Assembly (NCBI RefSeq): GCF_025770735.1
Contig: NZ_JAODPB010000003.1
Location: 372,001 to 436,000, forward strand
DNA length: 64,000 nt
Direction of reading: 5' to 3'
DNA from: Shouchella tritolerans
GTDB lineage: Bacteria > Bacillota > Bacilli > Bacillales > Bacillaceae_D
This document shows positions 16,527-25,429 of the stretch, one piece after another. Below the pieces are notes generated by a model. That model did not search any database. It was not told where the DNA came from and saw nothing but the letters and a program-made list of their open reading frames with translations. Numbering within the stretch: position 1 is the first letter of the stretch; each line of letters starts with the position of its first letter. The position numbers and the translations under genes were made by a program.

Positions 16527-16730
16527 GCGGACACCCCCTTGTATTTGTAAACATCCATCTTAGTTTATGCAGGTAAAAATGCGGTGTTTCCAAAATTGAA
16601 CAGGAGTCGTGATTCACCGTGCTAGCGACGCATAATAAAAAGCTTTTGGGCATACGATGGTTTATCAGAATAACGGTCAGACCGAGGCATGAATATAGCT
16701 GGCCTAAATATAGCAAAGGAGAGCTTAAGG

Positions 16731-17711
16731 GTGGCCAGACACTTGCTCGTATACGATTATGATTGGTGGGTGTTAGGGGCAAAAGCAAAAATGATACAAC
16801 AGCATCATCCTTCTCTAGAAATTTGCTCATTGACGGAACTGAAAGGAAGAGTGGCCGAAAATGGCGCTGGGGCGATTAATTCTTCTTACGACGTAATCGC
16901 TGCATTGGGGTTGGGGATTGCTCAGACCCTTTCTTTTATTGGCATCCGTGTCGATTCATCTCAAATCGGATCCTATAATTACTTGACGAAAAACCACCAA
17001 GCTTACCGGGAATGGAGCGACCACTTTAAAGCCAATCATGACTTCTTTCGGCGCATGATGAAAGCATCTAGATACGGGGCGATCAGCCCTAAATTGGCAT
17101 CCGAGGTGAAGAAACGGCTTCCTCATAAAACGGTTTCTTTTATCCGGCCATTTGTTGATACGAAGCGGTTCTGCCCGTCTCCGACTAAGCCAGCCGATAA
17201 TAAGGGGAAAATCGTCATCGGCTGGGTGGGAAATGACAAGCGTAAAGTGAAAAATTACCATACATTATACAAGGCGCTTGTGCGAGCATTTGCGAGTGAC
17301 CCAAATGTTGCTTTTGTAGAAGCAACCCGATCTTCTACGGTGCCGTTAGAAAAGATGCCATCCTTTTATAACAAGTTGGATTTGCTGTTAATTACTTCTT
17401 CCAACGAAGGGGGCCCGGCTCCAGCGATGGAAGCTTACGCGAGCGGCGTACCGGTATTGTCGACTAATGTAGGCTATGTCAAAACTGTAGCAGGTCCTAA
17501 ATGCCGGTCGCTTATCATCGACAGCCTCGCATTACGGGACTTTGCAGGCAAAATTCGAGAGCTGCAAACAGACAAGGATTATCTATTGGAATTGAAACAA
17601 GAAGCGCGGGCGCAAATGGTGGCTCATTTTACAGTTGAAAAGACGATTGGCGATTGGTTGGAAGTCTTGTTTGCGATCAAACCAAAGCCAAGCAAAGGAG
17701 AATCGACATGA
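16731..17711 (+). CDS. GT4-like glycosyltransferase
   Basis: A 326-residue GT-B-fold glycosyltransferase. The C-terminal domain has GWVGNDKRKVKNYHTLYKAL and the GT4 donor-site motif NEGGPAPAMEAYASGVPVLS (E-x7-E) near residue 238. GTG 16731 is preferred: AAGGAG lies 9 bases upstream and the protein then begins MARHLLVYDYDWWVLG. The open frame extends 14 codons further upstream. Four glycosyltransferase genes follow one another here, the first two overlapping by ATGA, so they probably assemble one oligosaccharide. Confidence 0.82.
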   Translation: MARHLLVYDYDWWVLGAKAKMIQQHHPSLEICSLTELKGRVAENGAGAINSSYDVIAALGLGIAQTLSFIGIRVDSSQIGSYNYLTKNHQAYREWSDHFKANHDFFRRMMKASRYGAISPKLASEVKKRLPHKTVSFIRPFVDTKRFCPSPTKPADNKGKIVIGWVGNDKRKVKNYHTLYKALVRAFASDPNVAFVEATRSSTVPLEKMPSFYNKLDLLLITSSNEGGPAPAMEAYASGVPVLSTNVGYVKTVAGPKCRSLIIDSLALRDFAGKIRELQTDKDYLLELKQEARAQMVAHFTVEKTIGDWLEVLFAIKPKPSKGEST

Positions 17712-18535
17712 GCTCGAAACGGTTGTGTGTAACTACCTATGTGTACGGAAATTACAAAAAGTTCATTCCTTATTACGTTTATAGCTTTTTAAAAAGCTAC
17801 CCCCATTATTTTGTGAAGATCTTTGTAAACGGCCAACTGTCAGCGAACGAACACGCGAGCCTGGAACGGATCAAACAACAATTATCGAAAAACGTGGAAA
17901 TCAAGGAAACCAAATTGTTAAAAAAAGTATCGCTAGCAAATGAAGGCAAAGCACGGCGTTTTTTATTGCCAGCTAGTGAATTTGCTGGATTTGACTATGT
18001 CTATATCGGCGATGTCGATTTTTTAATCATTAAAGAAGACATTCCCTTATTAGAGGGGCATTTAGAGCATTGCCAAAAGATTGGCTTGCCTTACAGCAAT
18101 CAAATTCGCCCACAGTCAAAACGGCTAACGGGGCTCCATTTTATTAAAACAAAGGAATATTACAAGAAAATGGATTCTTTAATTGCCTATTACTTGGAAC
18201 GTCCGGAAAAAATTGAAGAAGCATTTCGTACAGGTATCCGCGATGAAGAATTTCTCTATAACTTAGTGGAGAAAAGAATTGGTTTTGGCAACATCGACAA
18301 GCATCATTATCGGCCTCATCATGGTTTCCATTTAGGCATATTACGAAACGGGCCAGACCATTTTAAAAACTATGTGGAACAAGGCCATACCAACCCATAT
18401 CATCAACTTCCCCCGTATCGTTCACTAAAAAAATCGCTGTTGGCTTTCTACCAAGATCGTTTGTTTACGGAAATTAAGAATATGGTGCCAACCAAAGAAG
18501 TCCACTTGCTGGAACAACTACTTAAACAGCATTAA
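17708..18535 (+). CDS. GT-A-type glycosyltransferase
   Basis: A 275-residue probable glycosyltransferase. FDYVYIGDVDFLIIKED contains a DxD metal and nucleotide-sugar motif (D-V-D, near residue 103), and HHYRPHHGFHLGILRNGP near residue 205 looks like a GT8-like metal/acceptor region. ATG 17708 overlaps the previous stop and has AAAGGAG upstream. The sugar donor is unknown. It is part of the glycan operon. Confidence 0.68.
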   Translation: MSSKRLCVTTYVYGNYKKFIPYYVYSFLKSYPHYFVKIFVNGQLSANEHASLERIKQQLSKNVEIKETKLLKKVSLANEGKARRFLLPASEFAGFDYVYIGDVDFLIIKEDIPLLEGHLEHCQKIGLPYSNQIRPQSKRLTGLHFIKTKEYYKKMDSLIAYYLERPEKIEEAFRTGIRDEEFLYNLVEKRIGFGNIDKHHYRPHHGFHLGILRNGPDHFKNYVEQGHTNPYHQLPPYRSLKKSLLAFYQDRLFTEIKNMVPTKEVHLLEQLLKQH

Positions 18536-18551
18536 GAAAGGGGGGAAGCTC

Positions 18552-19247
18552 ATGATTGCAATTGGCATGGCTGCACTGCCGAGTCGATTTTCCCATTTGC
18601 CAAAGATTGTACCGACTCTTTTAAAACAGTGTGACCTCATGTACATCCATATAAACGGAGCCAATGATTGTCCGGCGTTTTTAAAAAAAGAAAGCAAAAT
18701 CAAACTGTCCTTTTCTAATAAAAACTTAGGTGGGCAAATGGCATTTCGAGGATATCCCCAAACACAAGGCTACTATTTTTGCGTAGACGACGATTTAATA
18801 TACCCTTCAAACTATGTTGAACGAATGGTGGCTTTAATGAAAGCCCATAACAACAAGATCATTGCTTGCGTGCATGGTTCGAGTTTTGACTACCGAGCCC
18901 CTATTAAGCAAGTGTTTAAAAACAAAACGAACCCCCATCTTTCCTATAAAGGTTTAGACGTTGATTCCCAAGTCCTCATTCCGGGGGTGGGAACGTCATG
19001 CATGCATTCCAGTTCCTTTGTAGTAAAACCAAGCGATTTTCCATATCAGAACATGAGGGATGCGTTTATTGCCTGTAAAGCTGCGAAAGAGGGAGTTCCT
19101 ATTATTGCGATCAAACGGCCTGATAGTTGGATCCAAAAAATGTCCGGCCCCACTGCGATTACGAAAAATAAAGACTACGACAATCGGATCGACCAATTGT
19201 TTCAAAAGCATATTGCCTATTTTAAAAAGCAAGGTGATAACATGTAA
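18552..19247 (+). CDS. GT2-like glycosyltransferase
   Basis: A 231-residue protein with GT-A features: MIAIGMAALPSRFSHL at the N-terminus, YYFCVDDDLIYPSNYVERM with a D-D-D motif near residue 78, and a His/Ser-rich region CMHSSSFVVKP. It has no membrane segment. AAGGGGGG precedes ATG 18552. It is the third of four consecutive transferase genes. The family assignment is moderate because the sequence is short and diverged. Confidence 0.68.
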   Translation: MIAIGMAALPSRFSHLPKIVPTLLKQCDLMYIHINGANDCPAFLKKESKIKLSFSNKNLGGQMAFRGYPQTQGYYFCVDDDLIYPSNYVERMVALMKAHNNKIIACVHGSSFDYRAPIKQVFKNKTNPHLSYKGLDVDSQVLIPGVGTSCMHSSSFVVKPSDFPYQNMRDAFIACKAAKEGVPIIAIKRPDSWIQKMSGPTAITKNKDYDNRIDQLFQKHIAYFKKQGDNM

Positions 19248-19304
19248 ATGGCTGGCGCTAAAAAGACAAGTGATACAGTTGGCAATTGAAAGGGTGGTGG
19301 TACG

Positions 19305-20210
19305 ATGGACATTCTGTTAGTGGCAGGGGGGCCTGGCTGGGCGTTTGACTACCGTGCAAAAGATCTACTGTCTCTTCAATATGAAAAAATCAAATTGCAC
19401 CTAAAATATGTAAATCAAGTAAAAGCGGGCGATCGGAGCCGCTATGATTTGTTTTATCCGATGTCGGTGAATATTGCTAGGAAGCTTCATAAACAAACGA
19501 CCATTCCCTATGATCAAATGGCGACAGGGATGACATCGATCCGTATTCTTGACAACCACATGAAAAACGCTGGGGATAAAAAAGCGTTTATCCAATTTTT
19601 AAAAGGATTCCGCGGCTTAAACACCGGCTCTGATGAAATTGCAACGTTGTTGCGTCCGTTGGTGCCAATTAAGAAAACGAGGGTGGGGATCAATGAAAAG
19701 CAATTTAAGCCCCGAGTCCCTAAAAAGGAAAACGATCGCTTCAAAGTAGGATGGGTAGGACGAATAGACCAACAAGATTACCGGGAGCTAAAAGGGTATG
19801 ACCTCGTTACCGCAGGATTAGAGAAGCTGGATGTAGAGCTGGATATACGCACGTACCAAGATCGTGTGCCTCGTGAGAAAATGGTCGGTTTTTACCAACA
19901 ATTAGATTGTTTTATTTGTTCTAGTTCATCCGAACATATTCCATTGCCTGTTTTAGAAGCCGCTGCGTGCGGAGTGCCGATCATCTCCACACGTGTCGGC
20001 ATTGTCCCAGAACTTATTAAAGACAATACCAACGGATTCATTGTTCCAAGAAAAGCGAATGCCTTTCAGAAGGCCGTGAAAACGCTTATCGAAAGCCCTG
20101 CGAAAAGGGAACAGTTCTCTAAGGAGATCCGTAAAACCGTCGTCAACCACTGGACACTAGAGCGATGCAAAAAAGAATGGGAGACATTCTTTTTATCCTT
20201 AAAAAAATGA
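19305..20210 (+). CDS. GT4-like glycosyltransferase
   Basis: A 301-residue GT-B glycosyltransferase. FKVGWVGRIDQQDYRELKGYD lies near residue 145, and CSSSSEHIPLPVLEAAACGVPIIS carries the GT4 E-x7-E motif near residue 210, then a GIVPELI-NGFIVP segment. It ends the plus-strand transferase series and is followed by a strong hairpin terminator. The donor and acceptor are unknown. Confidence 0.82.
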   Translation: MDILLVAGGPGWAFDYRAKDLLSLQYEKIKLHLKYVNQVKAGDRSRYDLFYPMSVNIARKLHKQTTIPYDQMATGMTSIRILDNHMKNAGDKKAFIQFLKGFRGLNTGSDEIATLLRPLVPIKKTRVGINEKQFKPRVPKKENDRFKVGWVGRIDQQDYRELKGYDLVTAGLEKLDVELDIRTYQDRVPREKMVGFYQQLDCFICSSSSEHIPLPVLEAAACGVPIISTRVGIVPELIKDNTNGFIVPRKANAFQKAVKTLIESPAKREQFSKEIRKTVVNHWTLERCKKEWETFFLSLKK

Positions 20211-20251
20211 AAGAGCAGAGAAATACATTACTCAGGTTGATAGACAGTCTG

Positions 20252-20285
20252 TAGGCCATTGGCTTTGCCAATGGCCTAGTTTATT
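20252..20285 (+). terminator. Terminator of the glycosyltransferase series
   Basis: A perfect 12-bp stem, TAGGCCATTGGC with GCCAATGGCCTA around TTT, followed by a short T-rich tail. It lies between convergent genes and may work in both directions. Confidence 0.75.
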
Positions 20286-20314
20286 ACAGTCATTTTTGCA
20301 ATCGTCAGCCCGGA

Positions 20315-21007
20315 TTAGCTAGTGCTGGATATCAATGCTTGATAGTCTTCCGTGTGTACAAGGTTGGTGCACTTCTTTAATAATTGCTCGTCTGTTACTT
20401 TCCACGTATGGAAATTAGGGTTTTCGTTTCGAATCACGACGTGGTTATAGCGATCAGTGGAAAAAATCCGATATCCTTTTGCTGCACAATCTTTTTGGAA
20501 TTTTTTATCGGAACCAATTTTCATTTTTGGGAAGCAAACGTCTTTTAGTAGTTCTTTTTTGAATACTAACGTCGAGTCAACCACTTGTTCAGCAAACTGA
20601 TTTTCATACAAAGAAGGAAATAAACCTAAGCATTTGCTTTTTTGGAAATAGAAATAAACGCTGCTTTTTCCGACAATATCCACCTCACGTTGTTTTTCAA
20701 AGGCAGACCATGCTGTCTCCAAATAGAGCGGGGCATAATAATCGTCGTCGTCAAATTTCGCAATATGGCGATAGGCTGTTTTTTCGGCGGCGATATTTTT
20801 GCATTCTCCGACAGACAGGTGCTCTGGTACTTGGAAAACGGAAACGCGAGGCAGTTTTTTTGCTTGCTCTTTCCAAGCGCTAAGATCCATTTTGTCATGA
20901 TTCAAGATGACAATAAGCTCTTTGTTCTGCATTGTTTGGCGCGAATAATTGTCAAATACCATCTTCATATTGTCGTTTCTGTTTGTGCATGTAATAACCG
21001 AGATCAT
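20315..21007 (-). CDS. GT2-family glycosyltransferase
   Basis: A 230-residue GT-A transferase: ISVITCTNRNDNM start, NYSRQTMQNKELIVILN, and the metal motif KFDDDDYYAPLYL near residue 88. This style resembles spore-surface transferases of the CgeD type, which suggests a spore-coat glycan; that is inference. Its start codon overlaps the stop of the nucleotide-sugar dehydrogenase gene (TGATG), so the two are co-translated. Confidence 0.8.
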   Translation of the reverse strand: MISVITCTNRNDNMKMVFDNYSRQTMQNKELIVILNHDKMDLSAWKEQAKKLPRVSVFQVPEHLSVGECKNIAAEKTAYRHIAKFDDDDYYAPLYLETAWSAFEKQREVDIVGKSSVYFYFQKSKCLGLFPSLYENQFAEQVVDSTLVFKKELLKDVCFPKMKIGSDKKFQKDCAAKGYRIFSTDRYNHVVIRNENPNFHTWKVTDEQLLKKCTNLVHTEDYQALISSTS

Positions 21008-22350
21008 CAGCTTTTCCCATCTGCTGGGTAGTTCGTTCCCCCGCCTCCTAACACAACCGTCTTCGCTTTGCCTTTATACCCTTTTGTCACATTTTTTGTG
21101 TCGTACACCACTTTTGCATGTTCGAGAATTGATTTTATTGGCAAGTTGGAATGGTCGGTCAAAATGGCAACAAGATCGGCATTTTCTAGCAACTCCTGAG
21201 AGAGTGGCTGCGAAGAATAGAGCGTTTGTCCTATTTCCAGTGATGGAACATGGGGATCATGATAACAGACGTTGGCGCCAAGCTGGATGAGCGCCTTCAT
21301 AATGTCAAGTGCAGGAGAGGTTCTGACATCATTGGAATCTTTTTTATAAGAGAGCCCGCATAACACAATCGATGAATCGGAAATGGATTTGTCTGTTTCG
21401 GCTAGCTTTTTAATCTGTTCGATGACATAAGATGTTATCGTCTGGTTCATTTGCTCGGATAACGATAAAAATTGGGTGTGGAAGCCACGCTGTGCACCGA
21501 CCCAGTATAAATATAAAGGGTCGATCGGGATGCAGTGCCCGCCAATTCCGGGGCCAGGATAAAACGCCTGGTACCCGTAAGGCTTAGTAGTTGCCGTCGA
21601 AATCGCTTCCCATAAATCAATGCCGAGTTTGTCGCAAAACATCGCCATTTCATTGATGAACGAAATATTAATAAAGCGGTAGCTGTTTTCTAAAAGCTTG
21701 GCGAGTTCAGCAACTTCCAGTGAGGAGGCTGGAACAATTGTGTGGAACACACGTCCATAAAAGGCTGCAACACGCATGAGGCATTGCTCGGAAAGCCCAC
21801 TTATAATCTTTGGAACTTCCTCAATCGAAAGCGATTTGTTTCCTGGATCAATCCGCTCAGGCGAATAAGCCAAGTGCAGCGTTTTACCAGGAACCAGATT
21901 GCTTTTTTCTAAAATGGGTTGGATTACTTCACGTGTCGTTCCAGGGTAAGTCGAACTCTCGACAATAACGAGCTGTTCTTCTTGCAGTCTAGGATAAAGG
22001 GCTTCGCTTACGTGCTTTAAATAGCGCAAATCAGGCTTGTTATCGCTTGCTAGCGGCGTTGGGACGCATATGACAATAATATCCAAGTCTTCGATTCCGC
22101 GGTAATCAGCAGCAAACGTTAACTTGTTTGTAGCCAACACTTGAGCAAGTTCCCGATTTTCAATATCGGGAATATAGCTTGACGCTTGTTGCAACGAGGC
22201 AACTTTGTCTGTGTCAATGTCGATTCCTGTAACATGGTAGCCTTTTTTAGTAAATAACAACGCAAGCGGAAGGCCCACATATCCTAAACCAATAACGCCA
22301 ACTTTCGTGTGAAGTGGGTCATAAAGTTGCGGTTTTTCATATGGACGCAA
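21007..22350 (-). CDS. UDP-N-acetylhexosamine/UDP-sugar 6-dehydrogenase
   Basis: A 447-residue NAD-dependent dehydrogenase that oxidises C6 of a UDP-sugar to the uronic acid. KVGVIGLGYVGLPLALLF is the NAD site (residues 16-33), YSPERIDPGN is conserved, and the catalytic Cys lies in GPGIGGHCIPIDPLYL near residue 267. GGHCIPIDP, not GGSCFPKD, points to the UDP-GlcNAc/ManNAc dehydrogenase branch (WbpA/WecC-like). It starts at TTG 22350 with AAAGGAG upstream. With the epimerase it would supply acidic amino sugars to the neighbouring transferases. Confidence 0.87.
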   Translation of the reverse strand: MRPYEKPQLYDPLHTKVGVIGLGYVGLPLALLFTKKGYHVTGIDIDTDKVASLQQASSYIPDIENRELAQVLATNKLTFAADYRGIEDLDIIVICVPTPLASDNKPDLRYLKHVSEALYPRLQEEQLVIVESSTYPGTTREVIQPILEKSNLVPGKTLHLAYSPERIDPGNKSLSIEEVPKIISGLSEQCLMRVAAFYGRVFHTIVPASSLEVAELAKLLENSYRFINISFINEMAMFCDKLGIDLWEAISTATTKPYGYQAFYPGPGIGGHCIPIDPLYLYWVGAQRGFHTQFLSLSEQMNQTITSYVIEQIKKLAETDKSISDSSIVLCGLSYKKDSNDVRTSPALDIMKALIQLGANVCYHDPHVPSLEIGQTLYSSQPLSQELLENADLVAILTDHSNLPIKSILEHAKVVYDTKNVTKGYKGKAKTVVLGGGGTNYPADGKS

Positions 22351-22609
22351 TTGGTTTTTAGCTCCTTTCTTACCATTCTTTTTGCGGCTTCTTCATTCTA
22401 TTTCGTTTCAAAAAAACGGAAACGGCTTTTGGCTCCATCGGAGAACGAATTAGGCAAGTCGATGTGTGGCCGGTACGGTAATCGATAAATGGTTTTTGTA
22501 AATCGGAATAGAAGTAGTCTGTAATGCGGGGGACGAAATGTTAGCAAAAGCAGTTGGGCGATACAAAACATTTGTTCTTGTTGTATAATGAGGTCGAGGG
22601 GGAGTGACG

Positions 22610-23086
22610 ATGGAGAGAACCAATCATATAGAATTAAAGCATTTTTCATACCAGTACATAGATACATTGAGTACGTTTGAACTGCCTAAAGAGCAAGCTC
22701 AATTTACATCGTTGCCAAACGATTACAAGGAAGTGGCAGAAGGTCAGTATCGAATCGTTATCCTTCACAAGACAGAACCAGTGGGCTTCTTTTTAATGCA
22801 CTCGACGGATAGAGTAAAAGAGTATTCCGACAATCCACAGGCTATGTTGCTCACTGCATTATCCATTAACGAAGCGAAACAAGGAAAAGGTTATGCAAAG
22901 CAGGCTATGTTGTTACTAAAGGAGTTCGTCACTATGGAATTCCCTAAATGCAATGAAATTGTTTTGGCTGTCAACCATAAAAACATAGCTGCCCAACAAC
23001 TGTATGTAAAAACGGGATTTCAAGATACAGGAAAGAGGAAAATCGGTCCAATTGGCGAACAGCTCATTATGAGTTTAAAGGTATAA
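22610..23086 (+). CDS. GNAT-family N-acetyltransferase
   Basis: A 158-residue acetyltransferase: ALSINEAKQGKGYAKQAMLLLKEFV holds the acetyl-CoA motif (Q-G-K-G-Y-A) near residue 95, followed by LAVNHKNIAAQQLYVKTGFQDTG, typical of GNATs. ATG 22610 is 6 bases after AGGGGGAG, while the GTG at 22604 touches it. It has a TATAAT-like box at 22584. It is a single gene within the glycan region, so a sugar substrate is possible but unproven. Confidence 0.8.
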   Translation: MERTNHIELKHFSYQYIDTLSTFELPKEQAQFTSLPNDYKEVAEGQYRIVILHKTEPVGFFLMHSTDRVKEYSDNPQAMLLTALSINEAKQGKGYAKQAMLLLKEFVTMEFPKCNEIVLAVNHKNIAAQQLYVKTGFQDTGKRKIGPIGEQLIMSLKV

Positions 23087-23126
23087 TGGTTTGGTTGATC
23101 AACCGATTAAAAATCATTCATGATAC

Positions 23127-23172
23127 AAAGGATTATTCATTTTAGTCACAGGACTACTATGAATAATCCTTT
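23127..23172. terminator. Bidirectional terminator between GNAT and GT2 genes
   Basis: AAAGGATTATTCAT plus TAGTC pairs with GACTA plus ATGAATAATCCTTT around ACAG. A-rich and T-rich flanks on both sides suit the two convergent genes. Confidence 0.8.
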
Positions 23173-23224
23173 ATTTGTTTTCAAGATGGATTGGTATCAA
23201 CCTAGATAAACCAATATCTGTCTA

Positions 23225-24508
23225 TCAATCACCATCTGCGTGAGGCAAAAACGCATTCCATTTATGGCGATTGAGTCGGGTAATGCTTGTAGGATGTTCG
23301 CGGATGTTATAAACAGTAAAATCTTCATAGCAAAAAACCGAATCGGGTTGCTTGATTAATTTCACTAAAACACTCACGTCTTCATACAAACGTCCGTTCT
23401 CAAAAGGCGTGACAGGAAACCCGTTGATTTGTTTTAACATCGCTGTGCGATAAATGCGGGGACCTAGTGGAAATGGATAGGACAAGAGTTCACTTGCCGT
23501 GCGGACAGGTTTTCCTTTCGCTACCGTTTTATAAAGGAGAGTGCCTGTTGGCTGTTGTTTCCACCTTCTAAAATTGCCGTATAAAACGGCAGCTTGTTTC
23601 GGGAGACGTTGCAGTTTTTTCTTAATCGTGAACAGTGCATCGGGGTCAAGCCAATCGTCTGCATCTAATTCCATCACAAAATCGGTTTCGACGTGAGGGA
23701 GCAATGCATTTAAAGCGCGGGCTTTACCGCGATTTTTTTGTTTGAACGCCTTTACGCCCCGTTGTTTTTCCCATTTGCGCATCTTTTCGTAGCTATCGTC
23801 TTTTGAGCCATCGTCGATCATGAGCAATTGGTCAGGCTGTGTTTGTTGTAAAAAACAAGAAGCAATGGCTGTTTCAAGATAATCAGTCATATTAAAGGCG
23901 GACATGATGATGGCAAGGCTCGGCGAAGCGATCTCCGCTTTTGTGCGGCTGTATTTCATCATGAGCGCATACTTCTCGCGTTCGCTTTTTGATGTGTTGG
24001 CTCTTGGCCGTTTAATACAAGGATCCTCTGTGTGAACAATTTGACGTGTTTCTACGTTTTGCAGCCAAGCGGGAAATAATGCTTCTGGAAAAGGCAAGTG
24101 AACGATATCAGCGAACTGCTTTTCCTGAAAGAGAGCTGTCCGTACGAAGAAAGGCTGTTCCACATACTGGCTCCCAATTGCCTGTTTAAATGTCATCACC
24201 GTTTTATCGGGAGGAAGTGTGAAACGGTTAGGCAGTGCGTTTGGAAGCAGGGTGTCGCCGTTATGCAAGAAAAGGGTATACGTACTGTCGCATATTGGGA
24301 GGAGATTGTTTAAAGTGCCAGCGATCTCTCGATTGGATACAGCAATGGTTTTTGTTTCGTAGGGAAATGTTTGCTGATCAACAGCTGTTGACGAATTAAT
24401 AAGGTAAAGCGTTTTGATTCGGGGTTTAAGAGTGCTGATTGAAGACAGCGCTTGTTGCAATAAAGCGCCACTCCTATAGTTTAAACAAAATACCGAGATG
24501 TCGCTCAT
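23225..24508 (-). CDS. GT2-family glycosyltransferase, CgeD-like in size
   Basis: A 427-residue protein. The C-terminal two thirds is a GT2 domain: PSLAIIMSAFNMTDYLETAI near residue 198, LLMIDDGSKDDS, then VMELDADDWLDPDALF with the DxD motif near 280. The N-terminal ~190 residues resemble another, degenerate GT-A unit (ISVFCLNYRSGALLQQAL, then FLHNGDTLLPNAL). The length is similar to B. subtilis CgeD, a transferase of the outer spore layer; homology is inferred by eye. It is isolated on the minus strand between two terminators. Confidence 0.77.
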   Translation of the reverse strand: MSDISVFCLNYRSGALLQQALSSISTLKPRIKTLYLINSSTAVDQQTFPYETKTIAVSNREIAGTLNNLLPICDSTYTLFLHNGDTLLPNALPNRFTLPPDKTVMTFKQAIGSQYVEQPFFVRTALFQEKQFADIVHLPFPEALFPAWLQNVETRQIVHTEDPCIKRPRANTSKSEREKYALMMKYSRTKAEIASPSLAIIMSAFNMTDYLETAIASCFLQQTQPDQLLMIDDGSKDDSYEKMRKWEKQRGVKAFKQKNRGKARALNALLPHVETDFVMELDADDWLDPDALFTIKKKLQRLPKQAAVLYGNFRRWKQQPTGTLLYKTVAKGKPVRTASELLSYPFPLGPRIYRTAMLKQINGFPVTPFENGRLYEDVSVLVKLIKQPDSVFCYEDFTVYNIREHPTSITRLNRHKWNAFLPHADGD

Positions 24509-24723
24509 CGTTCATTCCTCCTGATTTTGCCGACTATTTTTTTCTAATAGAGCAAATGACAGACGGCAGTCTTATGAACCATGGTATTCAAGTAAGCCAT
24601 TTGAAGGGAACTTAGGTTTCAGTGGAATTTTAGCGAAATAGGTTTAAAAAGTAGGAACTTATCTATACAAGATGACAAATTTCGCATTTATTGATTGTAG
24701 ACAAGAAAGGAGTGTAAATCATT

Positions 24724-25002
24724 ATGGCAAACGGAGAATTATCTCTCACTCTCCAGTTGTTAAATTTGTTATTGGAAATCAGGTTGGCGAAGTTAAATGG
24801 CTCAACTCCTCCTAATGGAACAGGAAGCATTAGGGATGTATTGCTTGGCTTAGTTGGTCAGCCTGTAACAGTAACGACGCCATTTGGCGTGATAACAGGG
24901 ACATTGCTTACTGTCCAGACTGATTACATCGTGATAATCGAAGACACCGGCTCGCAAGTGCTTGTGCGTATTGCAGAAATTGAAGCGGTAAGCGGACAGT
25001 AA
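24724..25002 (+). CDS. Small DUF2642-like protein
   Basis: A 92-residue protein whose C-terminal half VGQPVTVTTPFGVITGTLLT and the following VQTDYIVII look like a small beta-barrel typical of DUF2642 proteins of spore formers. The N-terminus LSLTLQLLNLLLEIRLAKL is an amphipathic helix. AAGGAG precedes ATG 24724. A second protein of the same kind follows 13 bp later. The location beside surface-glycan genes suggests a spore-coat component; the function is unknown. Confidence 0.65.
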   Translation: MANGELSLTLQLLNLLLEIRLAKLNGSTPPNGTGSIRDVLLGLVGQPVTVTTPFGVITGTLLTVQTDYIVIIEDTGSQVLVRIAEIEAVSGQ

Positions 25003-25015
25003 AGGGGGGATAAAC

Positions 25016-25216
25016 GTGTTTGAAAATTTATTTACAGATGAGTTGGCGACCCGAATTGGCCAAACGGTTGAAATCGCAACAGATAACAACCTTTTAGAAG
25101 GCATTCTCTTAAGTGTAACAGCGAATATTGTTGTTATTATCACGTCGAATGGGTACGGCCCAAGCATCCAGGTAAGCATCGCAGTTAGCGCTATCAACTT
25201 TGTCCGCTTCCCGTAA
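25016..25216 (+). CDS. Second small DUF2642-like protein
   Basis: A 66-residue protein starting at GTG 25016 after AAAGGGGGG. IGQTVEIATDNNLLEGILLS, then NIVVIIT, repeats the barrel pattern of its upstream neighbour (GQ-V-x-G-x-LL---x-VVII) without the helical N-terminus, so it is a shorter paralogue. It is probably co-transcribed and of unknown role, perhaps spore-coat related. Confidence 0.6.
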   Translation: MFENLFTDELATRIGQTVEIATDNNLLEGILLSVTANIVVIITSNGYGPSIQVSIAVSAINFVRFP

Positions 25217-25360
25217 AACCTAGTCTTCCTATTCAATCCTATCAAAAGCGGCCAGTAGCCTTAAAGAAGTGAGCAGAGAACGCGCTGTTATTGTCGAATG
25301 GAACGCTTTATAAGAAGCGCGACTGGCTGTATGACAAATGCTCTTGAGGTGTATCGATTG

Positions 25361-25399
25361 CGCGCTTCCTGTCTCGAAAAGGCGGGAAGCGCGTTTTTT
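25361..25399 (+). terminator. Terminator after the DUF2642-like pair
   Basis: CGCGCTTCC (25361-25369) pairs with GGAAGCGCG (25385-25393), followed by six T. The inner part adds further pairs. Confidence 0.8.
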
Positions 25400-25429
25400 G
25401 CCACTATCGGAGAGCAAATGAATCGTTGA

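Noticed and set aside
22398-22667. 89-codon minus-strand frame before the nucleotide-sugar dehydrogenase
   Set aside because: It covers the promoter and start of the GNAT gene and resembles no family.
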